DNA of 64,000 nt from Chryseobacterium panacisoli (GTDB taxonomy: Bacteria > Bacteroidota > Bacteroidia > Flavobacteriales > Weeksellaceae). A model generated the notes under the pieces. That model was not told the origin of the DNA. It was given only the letters and a program-made list of their open reading frames with translations, and ran no database searches. This document shows, in pieces, positions 10,107 to 18,575 of this stretch. Numbering within the stretch: the first letter of the stretch is position 1; every line of letters begins with the position of its first letter. The position numbers and the translations under genes were made by a program. Location: NCBI RefSeq assembly GCF_008274625.1, contig NZ_VTRU01000001.1, forward strand, positions 682,001 through 746,000. The letters are read 5' to 3'.

Positions 10107-12929
10107 ATGAAAAGCTTTATATTTAGTTTATTATTCCTGATATTAGGCATTCCTATTTCTGCTCAAAGAGATACAGATCACTGGTTTGCACCTTATTACG
10201 CCTCAGTAAGCTATACGCAGGCATTATATCTTTCTACCGATTCTGTAACCCCTTTTGTTGTTACGATTAACAGCAACAATGTTCCGATTGGTAATGTAAC
10301 CATCAGTAAAGGCTCTCCCCAGACTTTTGTAGTTCCGATTGGTAATATTGCTGCCAATGTTACAACAGATGCTTTTACTACCATCAATAAAGGTTTATAT
10401 GTACAGGGGGACAAGCCATTCTACTGTTCATTAAGAATGGTAAGTAATACTACACACGCTGAAATTATAACGAGTAAAGGAAAAGCCGGGATCGGCAAGG
10501 AATTTTATGTAGCCGGAACTCCTACTACCGCATCACTTACCTTGTATAACTTCACAGCAGGTATACTGGCAACAGAAAACAATACAGTTGTAACCGCTAC
10601 ATGGAACGGAAATGTAACATTTTTTGGAGGAACACCAGCAACTCATTCGCAGACAATTACCCTTAATAAAGGACAATCTTTTATTTTTGCCGGAGGTCCG
10701 GGAGCAAATGGTCAAAACCTATCGGCTTTTATCGGAGCTAAAATTGTTTCTGATAAACCCATTACCCTTACCAACGGGAATGTCAATGGAAATTTTGGAA
10801 GCAACACCAGTTCGGGATCTGATGCGATTCTTGATCAGTCTGTACCTACGGATAGACTTGGAAGCACTTTTGCCATGGTAAGAACCAGGTCTACTAATGC
10901 TGATCTGGAAGGTGGTATCGTTATAGGAACAGAAAACAACACCCAAATATTCATCAATGGTTCCAACACTCCTATTGCGACCATCAACAGTGGGGAATTT
11001 TACAGAATTTCAGGAAGCAACTATGTTCAGCAGGGAAATTCCGGGCACTTTAATATGTTTATTACAACCTCAAAAAATGTCTATTTATATCAGATGGTTT
11101 CTGTGAATAACAGCAGTGCAACCTGTGGTTTCAACTACATTCCGCCATTAAACTGTTTTCTACCCAGAAAAATTGAAGAAATCGGGAAGATCAATGAAAT
11201 GCCAACAGGACCGGGAGTAACAAGTACTGTCCCAACCGGAACTGTTGTAAAACTGAATATTTTAACGGAAGTTGGAGCCAATGTAACGGTAAATGGAAAT
11301 ACTCCCACAGCTGCAGAGGGACCTTTCGCAGTGACGGGGAATAGCGGCTGGGTGACCTATGCCATCCCATCTATTACCGGAAATGTCACAGTTGTTTCTA
11401 ATAAGGCTGTAACAGCAGGTATTAACGGTGGATACAGTACATCCGGATATGGTGGATACTTCGCAGGTTTCTCTTCTATTCCTTTGATTTCCAAAAAGAC
11501 AGGAGACTGTATTCCGGGCATTGTACTGGAAGTGAGTGACAGCTATGATACCTATCAATGGTTTCTGAACGGAACCCCTATTACCGGAGCCAATGCTAAT
11601 ACTTATACTCCACTGCTTGCGGGGAATTATACAGTGAAAATTGCAGTAGGTAATTGTAATCCGGCAACTACTCCGGTTTATAAAGTGTATACCTGTCTTG
11701 AAGAATCCACTAAAGCGATAACGGTTTGTGAAGGTTACCAGACTATAGTACCTGAGTTTACCAATTCTACCCAAACTTATGTTCCAAGTACGGTAACAAT
11801 TATTACACCTCCAACAAACGGTACAGCTACCATTGATGCAGCAGGAGTGATTAATTATGTTCCCAACTTCGGTTATCTGGGTACCGATACTATTGTTTAT
11901 AAATTTTGTGGAAACAATCCTGAATTTACAGATTGCGAACAGGTAACTTTAACATTAACGATTTCTGAAAGCCCAATCGTTAAAGATGCTGCCCTACGAT
12001 CTTGTTTCGAGCCTTCTAATCACGCGCTTGGGGTATTTAATTTAACATCAGCAGGAGTTAATGTGCAACCAGGAACTATTAAACAGTATTATCCATCCCC
12101 TACTGATGCACACAATGGAACAAACCAAATTCTGAATCCAGCCAATTACATTGCTCCTACTGGTGTGGTTTACGTAAAAGTAAGTAATGCCAACGGATGT
12201 TATAGAATTGCAGAAGTAACTCTTACCGTTATTCCTCCTATGTACTCAGAAGTATTAAAGGATAAAATTATCTGTATGGAAAATACGACCACATTAGATG
12301 CAGGGCCAGGTTTTACTTCTTATGAATGGAGTACGGGAGCGACAACACCGTCCATCAAAAATGTAGGAGTTGGAACCTATTGGGTAGATCTGAAAACCAG
12401 AGAATGTACCACCAGACAAACGGTGAAGGTGTATGCTTCTGAAAACCCTGTCATTTCGGATATTACTATTAACAATAATTCGGTTACATTAACTGTGATT
12501 GCAGGAACAGCGCCTTATCAATATTCTATGGATAATATCAACTGGCAGAATGAAAATATATTTACCAATATACCCCGCGGAAGCAAAACTTTCTATGTAA
12601 AGGATTCATACAATTGTATTCCTGTACAGGTAGAAATTACAGTTCCTAACCTGATCAACATCATCACTCCGAATGGTGACGGAATCAATGATGTCCTTGA
12701 TTATTCTGCATTAGCCAATAAACCTAATCTTACATTCAGTATCTATGACAGATATGGAAGTAAAATACATGAAGGAACTAAATTGAACGGATTCAAGTGG
12801 GACGGATCCATGGACGGCAAAAAAGTATCTACCGGAACCTATTGGTTTGATATAGGCTGGAATGAGACCAACAAAAAACAGACTCCCATAAAATATACAG
12901 GATGGATTACAGTAAAAAACAGAAATTAA
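10107..12929 (+). CDS. surface protein with IgGFc-binding-like N-terminus and gliding-motility-type (T9SS type B) C-terminus
   Basis: The 940-residue product starts with a signal peptide (MKSFIFSLLFLILGIPISAQ). The ATG at 10107 is chosen over an upstream TTG at 10056 because only it puts the signal peptide at the N-terminus. Residues ~20-350 resemble the IgGFc-binding N-terminal beta-rich domain found in many Flavobacteria exoproteins. A cadherin/tandem-95-like repeat lies near 560-640 (VTIITPPTNGTATID, FGYLGTDTIVYKF). From about residue 849, IITPNGDGINDVLDY opens the CHU_C/type B sorting domain that ends at the C-terminus. Type B substrates usually need their own PorP/SprF partner, which is not in this window. 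It lies only 51 bases after the stop of the type A protein, so the two are likely co-transcribed. Confidence 0.9.
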   Translation: MKSFIFSLLFLILGIPISAQRDTDHWFAPYYASVSYTQALYLSTDSVTPFVVTINSNNVPIGNVTISKGSPQTFVVPIGNIAANVTTDAFTTINKGLYVQGDKPFYCSLRMVSNTTHAEIITSKGKAGIGKEFYVAGTPTTASLTLYNFTAGILATENNTVVTATWNGNVTFFGGTPATHSQTITLNKGQSFIFAGGPGANGQNLSAFIGAKIVSDKPITLTNGNVNGNFGSNTSSGSDAILDQSVPTDRLGSTFAMVRTRSTNADLEGGIVIGTENNTQIFINGSNTPIATINSGEFYRISGSNYVQQGNSGHFNMFITTSKNVYLYQMVSVNNSSATCGFNYIPPLNCFLPRKIEEIGKINEMPTGPGVTSTVPTGTVVKLNILTEVGANVTVNGNTPTAAEGPFAVTGNSGWVTYAIPSITGNVTVVSNKAVTAGINGGYSTSGYGGYFAGFSSIPLISKKTGDCIPGIVLEVSDSYDTYQWFLNGTPITGANANTYTPLLAGNYTVKIAVGNCNPATTPVYKVYTCLEESTKAITVCEGYQTIVPEFTNSTQTYVPSTVTIITPPTNGTATIDAAGVINYVPNFGYLGTDTIVYKFCGNNPEFTDCEQVTLTLTISESPIVKDAALRSCFEPSNHALGVFNLTSAGVNVQPGTIKQYYPSPTDAHNGTNQILNPANYIAPTGVVYVKVSNANGCYRIAEVTLTVIPPMYSEVLKDKIICMENTTTLDAGPGFTSYEWSTGATTPSIKNVGVGTYWVDLKTRECTTRQTVKVYASENPVISDITINNNSVTLTVIAGTAPYQYSMDNINWQNENIFTNIPRGSKTFYVKDSYNCIPVQVEITVPNLINIITPNGDGINDVLDYSALANKPNLTFSIYDRYGSKIHEGTKLNGFKWDGSMDGKKVSTGTYWFDIGWNETNKKQTPIKYTGWITVKNRN

Positions 12930-12978
12930 TCCCAATCTTCCCACAGTAAATCATTGGACATTTAAGCATTTATTTATT

Positions 12979-13416
12979 ATGAAAAAATTATTATATATAT
13001 TCCTCATTATTTCTTCAGGCCTGCTTTGGGCTCAGAAAAACAGCAACATACAATTTGCTGTTTACAATGATGCCATTGGAACAGTCAGCATGTTTGATCT
13101 TTACAAAAACAGTATTGAGAAAGTAAACGTTTATAAAACCAAGGCCGGCCTGCCTTCTCATTTAAAGAAATTCGATTATCTTGCTGATAATGGCTTAATA
13201 GAGATCAAGTTTAAAAAAAATGAAGGTTATCCTGATAGTTTATCGCTGGAAATGCTCAATGAACAGAGCAATCTTCCAAAGGACAGCCCTGTGTTTATTG
13301 AAGGATATCAGTTCAATGATGCCACTACCCGGGTCTACAATGAAATGATAAGTAACATTGAAATTGCAGATTTTAACGGACAGAAATGCATCCATATTTC
13401 CACCATAAGAAATTAA
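12979..13416 (+). CDS. exported hypothetical protein, 145 aa
   Basis: Signal peptide MKKLLYIFLIISSGLLWAQ followed by a ~126-residue mature domain with no lipobox, transmembrane segment or sorting domain. No recognisable family. It lies 49 bases after the type B surface protein in the same direction and ends just before a strong terminator, so it is probably the last gene of the surface-protein transcript. Its role may be accessory to the two large exoproteins, but nothing in the sequence shows this directly. Confidence 0.75.
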   Translation: MKKLLYIFLIISSGLLWAQKNSNIQFAVYNDAIGTVSMFDLYKNSIEKVNVYKTKAGLPSHLKKFDYLADNGLIEIKFKKNEGYPDSLSLEMLNEQSNLPKDSPVFIEGYQFNDATTRVYNEMISNIEIADFNGQKCIHISTIRN

Positions 13417-13443
13417 TGACCGGCATTGACGGGATATTGATTA

Positions 13444-13487
13444 AAAAAACAGAGGCTATTTCATGAATGAGATAGTCTCTGTTTTTT
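13444..13487 (+). terminator. terminator after the surface-protein genes
   Basis: A 16-bp stem with one mismatch, AAAAAACAGAGGCTAT (13444-13459) against ATAGTCTCTGTTTTTT (13472-13487), 12-base loop, ending in a T6 run. Confidence 0.88.
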
Positions 13488-13625
13488 CATTGAAACTTTT
13501 AATTTTATTTCAAAAATTTGGATTTCTTTGGTAAAAAACTCAGGTATATGTAAGCATAGAATCTTATTTCTGATATTTTTAAAGGAGAAACTTTAAGCAG
13601 TTATGATATCTTTCTAAATAAACAG

Positions 13626-13647
13626 GTGTATCATTTTTTTAATACAC
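13626..13647 (-). terminator. weak stem-loop downstream of the 13653 gene
   Basis: GTGTAT (13626-13631) pairs with ATACAC (13642-13647). Only six base pairs with a ten-base AT loop, so a terminator role is uncertain. Confidence 0.3.
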
Positions 13648-13652
13648 AGATA

Positions 13653-13982
13653 TTACAGCAAAAAATGCTTCTTCCATTTGGCAACAGTATTCCGGCTCAA
13701 TTTAAAATATCTTGCCAATTCAGAGTTGCTCAGCTTATTATTTTTCTGATAATCAAGAATTTCAAGAATCGTCGATTCATCATAAGAACGATGTCTTTGA
13801 TTATCAAACTCAGTCTTCTTATTTGCTTTAGAAAAAATAATATCATTGATGGTAATAACATCTTTTACTGAAAATCTACTTTTGGATAATATAGATTCAC
13901 ATTGTTCTTTTTTGGTGGGATGCTTCAATCGTAATATATCTTCATATATTCTTTTATAATCAGGTGATTCTCTTTTTTGCAT
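13653..13982 (-). CDS. small helix-turn-helix protein, transposase-OrfA-like, 109 aa
   Basis: The C-terminal 45 residues form a helix-turn-helix (RSYDESTILEILDYQ, then LSNSELARYFKLSRNTVAKW) of the type in IS3-family OrfA and related regulators. The N-terminal half (YKRIYEDILRLKHPTKKEQC) is helical and charged. There is no OrfB, no inverted repeats and no target duplication nearby, so this is more likely a domesticated stand-alone DNA-binding protein than a working transposase. It has the same C-terminal architecture as the protein at 17152, which suggests a lineage-specific family. Its 5' region holds the GC-rich double hairpin at 14014-14047. Confidence 0.7.
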   Translation of the reverse strand: MQKRESPDYKRIYEDILRLKHPTKKEQCESILSKSRFSVKDVITINDIIFSKANKKTEFDNQRHRSYDESTILEILDYQKNNKLSNSELARYFKLSRNTVAKWKKHFLL

Positions 13983-14013
13983 AGATTCTCTATATTTTTA
14001 ATCAAATAATAAT

Positions 14014-14047
14014 CCCCGAAGGGGACCGGAGTGTGGCTGGTCTCCGG
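14014..14047. repeat. GC-rich double-hairpin element
   Basis: Two adjacent inverted repeats in an otherwise AT-rich spacer: CCCC-GAA-GGGG (14014-14024) and CCGGAG-N10-CTCCGG (14026-14047). They lie about 40 bases upstream of the 13653 gene start on its transcribed side. There is no T-run after either stem, so they are not an obvious terminator. Could be a 5'-UTR structure or a REP-like palindrome. Confidence 0.55.
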
Positions 14048-14161
14048 CCAATAATAACTAAACTCTTAGCCACAAAGAATAATTTATCTTTAAAAAAATT
14101 TCATTTACAACGATTTTTCTTTTCTTGGAATACAAATTTGATTAATCTTCATTATTTCTCC

Positions 14162-14187
14162 AAAAAAACACCTATCACATAGGTGTT
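14162..14187 (-). terminator. terminator of the TPR regulator gene
   Basis: Read on the minus strand: AACACCTAT-GTG-ATAGGTGTT, a perfect 9-bp stem with a 3-base loop, followed directly by a T-run (A-run at 14162-14168 on the plus strand). It lies 61 bases past the stop of the 14248 gene. Confidence 0.88.
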
Positions 14188-14247
14188 ACAATACATTGAA
14201 ATGCCAAATTATAAATAGGTAAAATAGCGATGTGATATAATAAGCTT

Positions 14248-15675
14248 CTATTTAATTTTTTTCATCCACAGATAAATATCCTCATCCGATGGAATTCCTA
14301 ATCTTTTACGCAAACGGTTTTTTCTGGTCTGTACAGATTGGGGCTGAACAAAAGTATATGTTGCGATATCTTTAGTAGAAAAATTAAGAAATAACAAGGC
14401 ACAAAACTTTAATTCTGTACTCTGTAGTTCAGGTTCTATTTTTAATAATTTTGGTATAAACTCAGGGTAAACTTCCTGAAAGCGAGCCAGAAATTGCGGA
14501 TCATTTTTTTTTGCCAGCTGAACAACTTCTTCAAAAGCAAAATTCAATTTTTGATTCAATTCCTCAGTTTCCTTTTCTTTTATATTTAATACTCTATTTT
14601 TGTTTTTTATCCTGCTGTGTACAAAAAAGATGATAATAATTGCACCTGCACATCCTATAAATATAATGTATAATAAAAGATGGTTTTGATGCTCCAAAGG
14701 TTTCTTTTTTTCTTCTACAAGAAGACCTACAGTATCTTCCAGATTCTCTTCATCTATCCGCTTTAAGCTATCGTTAAGGCTATTATACTTAAACTCATAT
14801 CTCTTTCCGTTATCTATCTGACCTGTTTTTTCATATAACTTGGCTATTAAATGATATAACTCTGATAATTTTTTAAAATTCTTTGCTTTTGTGGCAAGCT
14901 TTATTGCTTTTTCATAATCTACAATTGCGGAATCATATTGCTTTCTCCCCTCATGAATTTGTCCCCAAAGCTTCAATGTTACAAAATCATTATTACCCCA
15001 TTTGATGGGTACAGACTGAGCCGATCTGATATAAATCTCCGCAGAATCAATTTTGTTTTCGTTGAGCTTTGTTTCAGCTAAAAGTAACATTGCCGCTTTC
15101 AAGCTTGTATTCAAACCGGCATCCATTTTTTTTGATTTCTTCAACTCCTCAATGATCCTTTTTCCATAATGAGCAGCAGAGTCATATTGCTTTTTCTCAA
15201 AATAATTTTTCCCTATCTGCACGAGGATCATTCCTTTTATAGCACATCTGGTAGAATCATTTTTTAACCCATTTGCCATCACAAGATCTTTTTTTAGTTT
15301 TTTCAGAGCTTCATCATACATTTTAATTCCTCTATAATTAATACTGTATAATATATTCATGGAAATTTCCTGATCTTCAGCATCCGAATTTTTAAATTCA
15401 GGCTCCATCATCTTTAAGAAGTAATTGCTCTTATTATATTTGTGTTGCATAGAAAAAGCAAGGGCTAAATTATAATATGCAGACAATTTACCTTCTGCAT
15501 AATTAATATGCTTAGCGTCATCAAGTATCGAAAGATTCAATTTGACCATTTCATCTGTCTGCCCTTCAATAAGAAGTGCATTAGATTTCTCCAGTCTTTT
15601 TTCAATAGTTCTTATGGTAATTTTAGACTGTGCAAAAAGTAATAATGGGAAAAACAAAAAGATAAATTTCATCAT
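14248..15675 (-). CDS. TPR-repeat membrane-anchored regulator with C-terminal HTH
   Basis: A 475-residue protein: signal peptide (MMKFIFLFFPLLLFAQ), TPR-like helical repeats over residues ~20-310 (e.g. YAEGKLSAYYNLALAFSMQ, YDSAAHYGKRIIEELKKSKK), one transmembrane helix at ~333-352 (LLLYIIFIGCAGAIIIIFF), a coiled-coil segment, and a C-terminal LuxR-like helix-turn-helix (FSTKDIATYTFVQPQSVQTR, then KNRLRKRLG). This puts a periplasmic TPR sensor and a cytoplasmic DNA-binding domain in one protein, an architecture common in Chryseobacterium and relatives. It is divergent from the exported protein at 16341, and the spacer between them carries paired 11-bp-spaced repeats that could be its binding sites. 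Either of the first two Met codons could be the start. Confidence 0.82.
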   Translation of the reverse strand: MMKFIFLFFPLLLFAQSKITIRTIEKRLEKSNALLIEGQTDEMVKLNLSILDDAKHINYAEGKLSAYYNLALAFSMQHKYNKSNYFLKMMEPEFKNSDAEDQEISMNILYSINYRGIKMYDEALKKLKKDLVMANGLKNDSTRCAIKGMILVQIGKNYFEKKQYDSAAHYGKRIIEELKKSKKMDAGLNTSLKAAMLLLAETKLNENKIDSAEIYIRSAQSVPIKWGNNDFVTLKLWGQIHEGRKQYDSAIVDYEKAIKLATKAKNFKKLSELYHLIAKLYEKTGQIDNGKRYEFKYNSLNDSLKRIDEENLEDTVGLLVEEKKKPLEHQNHLLLYIIFIGCAGAIIIIFFVHSRIKNKNRVLNIKEKETEELNQKLNFAFEEVVQLAKKNDPQFLARFQEVYPEFIPKLLKIEPELQSTELKFCALLFLNFSTKDIATYTFVQPQSVQTRKNRLRKRLGIPSDEDIYLWMKKIK

Positions 15676-16340
15676 GTAACAAATATGTGTAATAATTTAT
15701 ACATATAACAAATATAATAGTAAAACAAAATCAAATTAAAAATAAATAAACAATTTGACTATTAAAAAAGCAACAATAAAAAGAAAAAACAATACCTAAT
15801 TAATCATCCTTCTTGAGCTACTGTCTATTTTAAGAGCAATTATAAAATATTTAAAGAAAAAAGTTATCAATATGGACACGACATAGGTATGACACAGATA
15901 TGACATAAAGAATTATTACTGTCTTTAGGTTATTTTCCAGGAATATAATTTTATTGTTAGGAAAACGAAAACTGTCATATCATTATTAAAATCCCGTAAA
16001 TAATAAAGAAAACAAGAAATTATTATAAGCATCCCCCATCCTATCCATCATCTAATAATTACTCAAGAGCCTTTTTACTTAAAACCAAAATAAAAGACAC
16101 ATTTTAGATACGGTGAGAAAGTAAATCATAAAAACAGAAAATAGCACCTGATTAAAAATAACACTTGATTATCAGAAAGTTAAAACCATGTCATAGCTAT
16201 GTCATAGATGAAATCTTGCACCACATTAAGTCGCAAATGTAATATTGCAGCAACAAAATGTATCCACTTGATTTACAGCACACGTAACTTCCATCTCTGT
16301 ACGTCTAAGTGAAAAAACAAAATAAAAAATATTTACATCT
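15676..16340. promoter_or_regulatory. 665-base divergent spacer with paired TATGTCATA repeats
   Basis: No gene seen. On the plus strand ATGTCATAG occurs at 16188 and again at 16199, exactly 11 bases apart. The reverse-complement form occurs as TATGACAC at 15888 and TATGACATA at 15899, again 11 bases apart, with a weaker TATGGACAC at 15871. A further TGTCATAT lies at 15973. Tandem repeats one helical turn apart in both orientations are typical of binding sites for dimeric regulators; the divergent TPR-HTH protein is the obvious candidate. Confidence 0.5.
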
Positions 16341-17117
16341 ATGAAAAAATTATTATTACCCATTGTTCTACTAGCCTCATTGAATGCGTATTCACAGGTT
16401 GGTATTAAAACCACTACTCCACAGAAAACATTACACGTAAATGGTTCTTTGCAGGTAGTAAATGAAGTGAATGTAGGCGGAGATGCCACAACAGCCGGTT
16501 CTTCAGGAACATCAGGGCAAATTCTTACTTCTCAGGGACCAGGTACTGCACCTGCATGGCAGACTTTGAATACAGTAAGCGGAAGTGTTAATGGTGCAAA
16601 GTATGTTCAGGGACTGGGTGAAGCTACGGCTACAGTAGGACAGACAATTGATGTACCGGGCGTTACTCTTACCGTAGTTGTTCCTGCCGGAAGAACTCAA
16701 ACTCTTCTGTTTACTATTTTAGGATATGCATTAGATATTAGTACCGGGGTAACTTCTCAAGGAGTTTTCTCTCTTGTGCAAGATGGAGTCAAAGTTTCTT
16801 CGGCATATGTCTCTAAAGCAGGTATTTTTCCTAATAATGCTCAATCAAATTTATCTGTTACTGTTAATATTCCTTCCTTTAATAATAATTTTATTTTTCC
16901 CATAACGCGTAGTTTGGGAGGATTGGTCAATATGCCTGTGCCTGTAACCTTTCTAAAATCTGTGACCCTGACCGAAGGAACGTATGTGTTTAAAGTTCAA
17001 TACTCTGCATGGGCGGGAACGGCAAAAGTCAATGTAAATCCGGACACTTTCTCCGGATACAACCAAGATAAAGAATGCATGCTTACCAAAATGCAGGTAT
17101 TGATATACAATAATTAA
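16341..17117 (+). CDS. exported protein with tail-fibre-like N-terminal repeat region
   Basis: The 258-residue product has a signal peptide (MKKLLLPIVLLASLNAYSQ) and then the segment VGIKTTTPQKTLHVNGSLQV, which recalls the 'VGI.T..P..TLHVNGS' start of many Bacteroidota exported proteins related to phage tail-fibre trimerisation regions. The remainder is beta-rich and low in charge (SVNGAKYVQGLGEATATVGQ, SVTLTEGTYVFKVQYSAWAG) and resembles a C1q/TNF-like jelly roll, though I cannot establish that. No sorting domain. Probably a surface or extracellular protein under control of the repeat-rich spacer. The HTH protein downstream begins 34 bases later. Confidence 0.75.
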   Translation: MKKLLLPIVLLASLNAYSQVGIKTTTPQKTLHVNGSLQVVNEVNVGGDATTAGSSGTSGQILTSQGPGTAPAWQTLNTVSGSVNGAKYVQGLGEATATVGQTIDVPGVTLTVVVPAGRTQTLLFTILGYALDISTGVTSQGVFSLVQDGVKVSSAYVSKAGIFPNNAQSNLSVTVNIPSFNNNFIFPITRSLGGLVNMPVPVTFLKSVTLTEGTYVFKVQYSAWAGTAKVNVNPDTFSGYNQDKECMLTKMQVLIYNN

Positions 17118-17151
17118 CCCCAAAAGATCTTTTTATCCCAATGCTATTATT

Positions 17152-17574
17152 ATGCTTTTTAAAAATATCCACATCGGTGAACTGATACAAAAACGGGTGC
17201 AGGAAACCGGCTTTTCTTCAGACAGAATCCTGAACTTTATGCAATGCAGCCATAAGGAACTTGCAGAGATGTACAACAGTAAATTTCTGGATACAGAAAC
17301 TCTTCTTAAATGGAGTAAGCTCTTAACTTATGATTTTTTCAGACTCTATTCTCAGCATCTTGTGCTCTATTCACCTCCTTTATCTTCGGATTATTATCAA
17401 AAATTAAAACACGAAAAAACACAGCTTCCGAAGTTCAGGAAAAATATTTATACTGTTGAAATAATTGATTTTATTCTCAATCTTTTAAAAACAAATGAGA
17501 AAACCAAACAACAAATCATAGAAGAGTACAGGATCCCAAAAACCACTTTATACAAATGGATCCAAAAATACTGA
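17152..17574 (+). CDS. small helix-turn-helix protein, transposase-like, 140 aa
   Basis: Residues ~1-85 form a helical domain (IHIGELIQKRVQETGFSSDR, then LLKWSKLLTYDFFRLYSQHL) that I recall from a family expanded in Chryseobacterium and often labelled 'transposase'. The last ~45 residues are a helix-turn-helix (YTVEIIDFILNLLKTNEKTK, RIPKTTLYKWIQKY) that aligns in pattern with the C-terminus of the 13653 protein. No DDE catalytic domain and no IS ends are present. It is probably a regulator. It starts 34 bases after the exported protein and may share its promoter. Confidence 0.7.
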   Translation: MLFKNIHIGELIQKRVQETGFSSDRILNFMQCSHKELAEMYNSKFLDTETLLKWSKLLTYDFFRLYSQHLVLYSPPLSSDYYQKLKHEKTQLPKFRKNIYTVEIIDFILNLLKTNEKTKQQIIEEYRIPKTTLYKWIQKY

Positions 17575-17888
17575 TTGAGCTTTGAACTCCTATAAATTAA
17601 GATTTTTAGTTGCTGCATATATTATCATATCCCTCCATTGAATATATGCTTTGCTTTTCATTTTTTATAAACTTACGATTCTATAACACAAATGGGAAGT
17701 GTATCACTGCAGGATTTCGGTCCTGCAGTACGATACGAAAATCATCCCAATACAAAAAAACACCCAAACATAACTCACACTATTACAAGTGATTGTGAGT
17801 AACATTTGTATTTTTTCAAAATAAATCACAAAAAAGTTTTATTTTATGACCAATCGGTCATATATTTGCAGTATTATTTCGCAGCATC
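17575..17888. other. 314-base spacer with a strong hairpin and the tetR promoter
   Basis: No gene supported. ACTGCAGGA-TTTCGG-TCCTGCAGT (17706-17729) is a perfect 9-bp stem, extendable by GTATC/GATAC with a 2-base bulge to 17701-17736. It has no T-run directly after it, so it is a structured element rather than a classical terminator. The 3' end holds the TetR operator and promoter. Confidence 0.6.
17846..17868 (+). promoter_or_regulatory. TetR operator overlapping the tetR -7 element
   Basis: ATGACC-AATC-GGTCAT (17846-17861) is a near-perfect palindrome, and its last T begins TATATTTG (17861-17868), a match to the -7 consensus TAnnTTTG. A repressor bound here would block its own promoter. 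The same palindrome is perfect at 18495. Confidence 0.85.
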
Positions 17889-18476
17889 ATGGCAAAAGGT
17901 GAAGAAACCAGACAGTTTATTATAGAAAAGGCAGCTCCTATTTTTAACACAAAAGGGATTGCCGCTACTTCTATGAGTGATATTATGGAGGCCACTAAAT
18001 TGTCTAAAGGCAGTATGTATGTCCATTTTGAAAATAAAGACGTACTGGCCTGCGCTGCTGTTGACCATAATATGAAAATGCTGAGTGACCAGATTCAAAG
18101 AACTTTAAGCAGATTCAAAACTTCAAAAGAACAATTATTTGCATACATTGATTTTTTCAGTGATCCCAATCATCCGCCCGTAGTTGGAGGCTGCCCTTTA
18201 TTAAATTTTGGAATGGAGGCTGATGACACCAACCCTGCAGTCAAAGAAAAGGTAAACCGCGCTATTAAACAGGGGCAAGAATTGCTTTCAGGTATTATTG
18301 AGAAGGGAATTGCCAATAATGAATTCAAGGCAGACTGGAATCCGGCTGATTTTGCAACCGTTCTTTTTGCCATGCTTGAAGGAGGTCATTTGATGTCCAG
18401 AATGTCTGGTAAAAATGACAGAATGGGGGTTATTGGAGATAGCCTGAAAAAAATGATAGAAGAAAAAACAGTATAA
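17889..18476 (+). CDS. TetR/AcrR-family transcriptional repressor
   Basis: The 195-residue protein has the TetR N-terminal helix-turn-helix: the segment GIAATSMSDIMEATKLSKGS followed by MYVHFENKD is the classical signature. The C-terminal ligand-binding part (residues ~75-195) has the GGCPLLNFGMEADD motif typical of the YxaF/TetR_C-like subgroup that controls quinone, flavonoid or reactive-compound responses. Matching palindromes flank the gene, one over its own promoter (17846-17861) and one between it and the downstream SDR gene (18495-18510), so autoregulation and control of the SDR are strongly suggested. Confidence 0.92.
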   Translation: MAKGEETRQFIIEKAAPIFNTKGIAATSMSDIMEATKLSKGSMYVHFENKDVLACAAVDHNMKMLSDQIQRTLSRFKTSKEQLFAYIDFFSDPNHPPVVGGCPLLNFGMEADDTNPAVKEKVNRAIKQGQELLSGIIEKGIANNEFKADWNPADFATVLFAMLEGGHLMSRMSGKNDRMGVIGDSLKKMIEEKTV

Positions 18477-18494
18477 TTTTTTTTTTCAAAAAAA

Positions 18495-18510
18495 ATGACC
18501 GATCGGTCAT
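18495..18510. promoter_or_regulatory. perfect 16-bp TetR operator before the SDR gene
   Basis: ATGACCGATCGGTCAT is a perfect palindrome sharing 15 of 16 bases with the site over the tetR promoter. It lies 19 bases after the tetR stop and 65 bases before the SDR start. Confidence 0.88.
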
Positions 18511-18575
18511 GTAAGTCAAAATACAAAACTTTATAAAAAAAGTATAATCATAACAATTAATTAAAAAACAAAACA

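Noticed and set aside
11262..11774. 170-codon minus-strand frame inside the type B surface protein gene
   Set aside because: Antisense shadow of a well-supported gene.
17610..17792. 60-codon frame before tetR
   Set aside because: Contains the strong hairpin; no protein-like character.
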